Shown piece by piece: positions 58,501-64,000 of a stretch of 64,000 nucleotides of DNA; the first letter of the stretch is position 1, and every line of letters begins with the position of its first letter. Source of the DNA: Agrypnia vestita (lineage: Eukaryota; Arthropoda; Insecta; Trichoptera; Phryganeidae). The notes below the pieces were generated by a model that searched no databases, had not been told where the DNA came from, and worked only from the letters and a program-made list of their open reading frames with translations. The DNA lies in NCBI GenBank assembly GCA_016648135.1, contig JADDOH010024902.1, positions 90,346 to 154,345 of the forward strand, in the 5' to 3' direction. Position numbers and translations under genes: made by a program.

Positions 58501-61500
58501 GGCTGGTGTGGAACCCAGCGCACTTGCAGCGCTGCACCCAGGGAGTGGCGTCGCTGCTACTGTCGCTGAAGAAGCGGCCGGTGCTGCGCTATCAGGGTAA
58601 CTCGGACCTTTGCCGAAGGCTGGGAGAAAAGATTCGAGAGATCATGTGCCGGGAATCTCAGCTGTTTGACTTCCGCGTTGGTGAGACTCCGCCGCTGTTG
58701 CTGCTACTTGACAGAAGGGATGACCCTGTAACTCCCCTGTTGAATCAGGTACATACAAAAATATTCTATCATACATTTATTTAAATCTGTTAGGTAGATA
58801 AAAATTCCCCTTTGTAATGTTTTTAATTAGTTAGTCTCATTTACCAGCGGCGACATCTATATATATACAGCTGCATTCTAAAAATAGCAACATTGGGATC
58901 TTAAGATTAACTTAATAGACAAGAATAAAAATAAACAATACGTTGGTGTTTGTTCCTTTCAATTTCTACATGAGAGAGAGGAAGTCAAAGCGACAGTGCT
59001 ACGCGAGACATGGTGGTTTTCCGTCAAACATATATATACGAGTCCAACTCGACAATGACAATTTTGCCATAATTTTAAACTAGGATGCTGTGGGAGAAGA
59101 AATCAATAAGTGCATATGAAATATTTTCTATTAGCTTTAAATACAGCACTAGTACTTATTTCATGAGAATTGTGAGGTTAAGTTTGCGATAGGTACTTCG
59201 GTAATCTGTTGAAGTTATCAGACTAGACCGCCTGGATAAGAAGGCATCGGAGAAATCACTTTTATATGGGGATCGCAGACATCTCAGACACTGCAAATAA
59301 AGGTACATATTTAATTTGAGAGAGATATGTGAAAATATACAAATATCCTTATTTGAGTACGAAGAACACCGACGTATACCTACACCTACATCTCGTTTAT
59401 TTATTTTTTTCATCTATTAAGTGTTAAGGTAATCTTAAGATCTCAATATTGCTATTTTCGGAATACGGCTGATAATATTTCATGGGAATGATAAAATTTT
59501 CAACCATAAATAGCGATAGCGTAGTTGTATCAAATATGTAAAATCAGTTGTCTAAATAACATATATGTATAAATGTACAACATTCAAAATTTTATAGATG
59601 TGTGTAGCTGATGTTTGGTGGAACCGATGAACGTTGCATTGTGTAAAGTGATCACTTAAGCCAGCCAGGACAGGTCGTAAGCCCTGTGGATGCCCAATAA
59701 AAATAGCTTCGTCTCTGTGAGACATTTATAATTTATCTTAATTAATGATAAGCCTTGTGGACGCCCAATAAACATAGCTTCGTCTCTGTGAGACATCTAT
59801 AATTTATCTTAATTAATGATTATATTCCTGTGGAGGAAATCCAGTAATTGTGTTTTTAGAACGCACTGATAAAAATATTGATGACAAATTTCTTTACTGA
59901 TTTTGTTTTGTCATCTAAAGAGGTTCTCTTAAGATATAGGTTAATTAATCCCTTTTTCTTCTCAACTCTTCCGCGCAGTGTCTGTATCTTTGTTATTGTT
60001 TGTGTTTAGTGGACGTACCAGGCGATGGTGCACGAACTGCTGACAATCTCAAACAACAGAGTCAATCTCTCCAGTATTCCGGGAATTGCAAAGGAACTAA
60101 AGGAAGTAGTCCTATCAGCTGAGCAAGATGAATTTTACGCAAAGGTAATAAACTTATTGTATTCCATGAAAATTTATTTAAATACATATCACGTATTACA
60201 AATGCCTAACGGACAGTAGAAATTGCAAATGCCAGGAGAACAATAAGAGAAAATATATCTTGTTGATTAAATAAGATAAATCAAAAACATTTGGAAGATT
60301 GGATACTGAAAATATTATTGGATACAGAATCTGATCTTTTCATTACTAGTCACTAGTCTAACAGTTATTTTATTCGGTTACACATAGCACTGTTATTGAG
60401 ATTTATATCTAATAGTATTGATGATTGATAACTGAGATAAAACTGTTGTCTAGTATAAATGGTTGCCCATCGAATTGTGAAAAATCAGTTGCCAATCATC
60501 GATGCAATCAAATACAAATCTTAAATAACGGTTATTATGTAACCGGTTAAAATCACTAATGGTCACACTTACGTACATACATATGATCACTTTTAAATGA
60601 GAACTTTTACGGGAGTCTTCAAAAATATTGTAGCAAGTTGTCGGTTGACGTTTGACAGCCGAATACAAGTGAAGGCACATGCACGCAGAGAACAACGCAG
60701 AACGGCGGGCCGGTGTGCTCAGTCGTTGAAATAACGAACTAACAGATAATTCGAAAGCGAAGATTTTATAAAAGTTCTTACCGCAGTAGCAAAATAAAAG
60801 CAAAGCGGTTCTTTGAGTTTAAAATGTAGTATTGCGTTTCTAACAAATGTAAAATGGAGATAAAATGTTGAAGCAATAATTAAGGTTTATTTTACGAGTG
60901 GTAAATTACAAAATACGCTTTTCATTTCATTTCGACCGAGCCACGACACGTAACAATATTGTAAAATGTCAATATATAGCCAATCCTCACGTGGCGATCA
61001 GATTTTGTTCCTTTGACCTATTCATAAAGCGAACTCACTTTTTTATTTTAGCTAAAGTTTTATAATTTGTTCACGGTGTGCGGTTGATTCCACAGTAATT
61101 TAATTACTGAATTTAAGCGACGCTCACTGTTAAATGAGGAAGGAGGTGGGGTGCTCCCTTACGTTATCAACATAGTACAGCAGCCAGATTAGATGATGAC
61201 GCAACACATCTTATAACATTCATAGACATCTACATGTTTTTTTGTTGATTTTATTTTCAGAGTCTTTACTTAAATTTCGGAGAGATCGGACAGATGATAA
61301 AAGACCTCATGGAGGAGTTTCAGAAGAAAGCCAAGAGCCACCAGAAAGTGGAGAGTATTGCTGATATGAAGAACTTTGTCGAAGCTTATCCCCAATTCAA
61401 AGTAAGTCTTATTATATACAGGATGTAACAGGATGAATAGTTATTACTTACTGTACAAGGGCTGATTGTGGAGGTGGTATGACGTAAAAAATGTTGAAAA

Positions 61501-64000
61501 CGTATTAGAAAACGGATATTTCATAGCATATTTTATTTAAATAAGTATTACATACACAAATTATGTCCAGTAAAGATATGGTTGCTAAATGCAAACAATT
61601 TAGACTACTATTATTACTGTGTTCTTCCGAAAATAAGACCAGGTCTTTTATTAAATTTTGTTCTAAAATATGTATTAGGGCTTAATTTAAAAGATGTCTT
61701 ATTTTTTCAAGTAAAACAATTCATGTATATTTATTTATTCATGACTAAAATGACATTTACAAAAATATAATTTTGTTCCCTTTAAATAATTGACGAGACA
61801 GGAATGTTGATGACTTATATGGAGTAGACATGATCGGCAATAATAATAATGATGATAAGTATGATACAATAAAAATAACAGCTACCACCGCATATGAAAT
61901 GTGTGAAGAACTGTCTTAGGAAAAATACAATAGTGCTTATTTTCCGGTGGGTTTTATATTACAATAACACAAAAAAAAATTAACCTGCTAGAGCTTTTTG
62001 ACAAGAAGGTTTTATTTTCAAAAGAACATGTTAGATGTTAGCAGCCTGACCAAAGTGGTGACTATAAAAGTTATACCCCACATTGAAAGCCATAACCCCA
62101 CAGAAGGATTACTGCGAATCACAAATGTATATGTTTGTATAATATTTACAGAAAATGTCAGGAACTGTGTCCAAACACGTGACAGTTGTCGGAGAGTTGT
62201 CGGCCATGGTGGGTCGACACAGTCTGCTAGAAGTGTCAGAGTTGGAACAAGAACTGGCTTGCCAAAATGAACATGCCAAACAACTTCAGGTATTATATTT
62301 TTCATAAAAATGAACTTCGTTTTCATCACTTTTGTTTTGAAAAATATCAACATGTTTCAGAGCTCATGGCCCCTTCGTCAGTATAAAATTGTATACTAAC
62401 AAATTAAATTCAAAATTCAAAGTGTAGACATTCAAAATATAAAAAAAATTATATACGGAAAATAAATAATAATAATGAAGTATGTACCTACTTAACATGA
62501 TTAATATTCCTGTTTATATCTTTGTTTGTTTTATTACTCAGCAAATCAGAAAAGTGCTGGCTATGGAGACAGTTCGCCACACGGATGCCGTCAAGCTGGT
62601 GATGCTGTACGCCCTGCGCTACGAGAGGCACTCTAACAACGACACGGTCGGGCTGCTGGAAACTTTAAAGAAGATGGGCGTGGACAAGAACCTTCTGAAA
62701 GCTGTCGTGTCCATTTTGGAGTACGGAGGCACTCACGCACGACAGTCGGATCTGTTTGGGATGCAGGACGCAGTTAAAATTACACTACGATTGTTTAAGG
62801 TTGGTTTAATTGGTCTTTTAATCTAAGACAAATCCTTTTTTTAAAGATGTCAGTGTGGGGGAAAAAGTGCATCTTCAAATCGAAGAAATACAATATATTT
62901 TGTTTCATATCTTGACTACGCCAAGTGAAAACAGCAATGTTTGAAGCCAGATATGATGAGAATCGAGGCGTGGATCTAACCAAACTGGACAAATGGAAGT
63001 AAAAAAATTATTACCAACAGTAGAACCTTGTTAATTTGAAGTTCAAGGGAAAAAAATCCCGATGGGATTGTGAAATTCGCCAAAAATCGTATAACTCGTG
63101 AAAAAAGCCAATTTTGTGAAAAACATCATTATTTTTGCATGTTTCAAGAAATCATTTTGAAAACGCATAATTTATTATGCTAATACATACAAAGATTGCG
63201 ACATTTCTATTATACCCGATATTGATATTCTTGTTAATTTTGTCAAATTTAAAAAAAAAATCGTAGTGTGTAAACTAAAATGTATTGAATTATGGTACAA
63301 GGGGCTAAAAATTATTTTGAATAACGAATTTCTGGGGTTTTTGAATTATTGGAGTTAATTTACTATGAAATTATCATTTTGGAACTTGTGGGTTTGAAAA
63401 ATTTCAAATTATGGCGAATGTCAAATTATCAGGGTTTGAATTAACGAAGTTTTACTGTATTATATAACTATATGAAGAATTACAAACATACCCAATGCTT
63501 TTTAGCAGAAATTTTCTTTCCTCTTCCTTGTTATCCTTTATTCTTTACTATCCATTCCGAACTGATAGTGTAACAGATCAGGAGAGACTGACGTGATATT
63601 GCACACAGTGTCAATAATTGGTCAATAATTTCCCTCAAACAGTTAATATGACTTATATTACTTAATGTCAGTAAAAATTAAAACAAAATCAAATTTTATC
63701 AAACGGCTCTCAATATTTCGAATGTCCCTTTCATTGACAACATTTATCCTCACACTGTCAATAATATTTAAGGCATTTTATTGATTAATAATCTTAATAG
63801 TATGTGGGAACTTTATGGCTTATTAAAAAAATTATATTATTTGCAGGGATTGAGTGGAGTCGAGAATATTTACACTCAGCACAAGCCGCTCATCGTCGAC
63901 ACGTTGGACGACATCATTAAGGGTAAGATCAGAGACTCGGTGTTCCCGTGCCTGGGGAGCGATGACGCCTACCCCAACAGGCGCTACCAGGACATCATCA
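55544..64000 (+). CDS. Vps45: Vacuolar protein sorting-associated protein 45 (Vps45), 3' truncated by window edge
   Basis: Exons are 55544-55636, 55755-55953, 57481-57630, 58501-58748, 60010-60144, 61261-61401, 62152-62289, 62542-62799 and 63847-64000 (open at the edge). They give about 505 codons in one frame; the family has about 570 residues. Vps45 is a cytosolic Sec1/Munc18 protein that binds a syntaxin-16/Tlg2-type SNARE and controls endosome-to-TGN membrane fusion. Diagnostic segments are [20 protein letters not shown] at 19-38, [60 protein letters not shown] at 213-230, [69 protein letters not shown], and [14 protein letters not shown] in the last exon. No frameshift or stop is seen. 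About 65 C-terminal residues lie outside the window. Confidence 0.96.
56272..56416. mobile_element. 145-bp hairpin MITE H1 with TAA duplication
   Basis: Runs from GGCCCGGTTGTTTCAAGTTC to CTTGTAACAACCGGCCC, exactly 145 bp. It is flanked by TAA at 56269-56271 and 56417-56419. Same family as 1936-2228. In Vps45 intron 2. Confidence 0.88.
57797..58183. mobile_element. Pogo-like MITE P2, 387 bp, TA duplication
   Basis: Starts CAGTAGAAGCGCGTAAAC and ends GTATTAAAGTGTTTTACTG. It is flanked by TA at 57795-57796 and 58184-58185. In Vps45 intron 3. Confidence 0.8.
58872..59470. mobile_element. MITE family M3, copy 2, about 0.6 kb
   Basis: Ends GCATTCTAAAAATAGCAACA and the inverse of ATTGCTATTTTCGGAATACG, with ATCTTAAGATTA at both inner ends. 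A single end of the family also occurs at about 6463 (GGCCGTATTCTGAAAATAGC). In Vps45 intron 4. Confidence 0.75.
59678..59819 (+). repeat. 71-bp tandem duplication of the R3 repeat
   Basis: Two units (59678-59748 and 59749-59819), each with TAAGCCYTGTGGAYGCCCAA and GCTTCGTCTCTGTGAGACAT, differ at a handful of positions. In Vps45 intron 4. Confidence 0.85.
60538..60955 (+). mobile_element. Possible solo-LTR-like sequence
   Basis: Runs from TGTAACCGG to CGACACGTAACA, with a G+C-rich middle and AATAAAAGC. The terminal CGACACGTRACA is shared with the 16156-17012 element. No target duplication was seen. Confidence 0.4.
63019..63457. mobile_element. Pogo-like MITE P2, about 439 bp
   Basis: Starts CAGTAGAACCTTGTTAATTT and ends TTGAATTAACGAAGTTTTACTG (near-inverse ends). 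TA follows on the right only. In Vps45 intron 8. Confidence 0.8.

Overview
The window looks like a nuclear contig from an insect, most likely a moth or butterfly. The evidence is short A+T-rich introns with GT/AG borders, many TAGGTACCTA-type words (near 9180 and 57010), a cecropia-type mariner, and several families of small inverted-repeat transposons. The order is an inference; no marker gene here fixes it.

Three conserved protein genes can be traced exon by exon and stay in frame. (1) Ess-2/DGCR14, a spliceosome-associated protein, is on the + strand at 9616-20012: 9 exons, 544 aa, complete. (2) RSRC2, an Arg/Ser-rich nuclear protein, is on the - strand at 54039-36702: 10 exons, 689 aa, complete, with a large Gly-Leu-Gly-Ser-Asp-Arg repeat. 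(3) Vps45, an SM-family membrane-fusion protein, is on the + strand from 55544 to the window edge: 9 exons, about 505 aa, C-terminus cut off. RSRC2 and Vps45 are head to head across 1.5 kb.

Between Ess-2 and RSRC2 are two small two-exon genes on the + strand (25189-25952 and 28740-30604). They encode 89- and 88-residue secreted, cysteine-free, cationic peptides. They share a GLFNGDF(K/R)S core, a PI..NY(R/Q)PI motif, exon layout and intron phase. I do not recognise the family. They look like a tandem duplicate pair and are the most interesting part of the window.

Most of the rest is transposon debris, often nested. 1-9600 holds a tandem pair of 145-bp TTA-target MITEs, two copies of a decayed DDE-transposon fragment that share the same premature stop, a hAT-like element inside a foldback element, and LINE tails. 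20-25 kb holds a TAA-target MITE, a 1,269-bp mariner with a broken transposase, and foldback copies. 30.6-36.7 kb holds GIY-YIG-type retroelement pieces and a pogo-like MITE. The introns hold pogo-like MITEs with TA targets, an LTR-like insertion, a 0.8-kb foldback and several palindromes. I found no convincing tRNA, rRNA or CRISPR.
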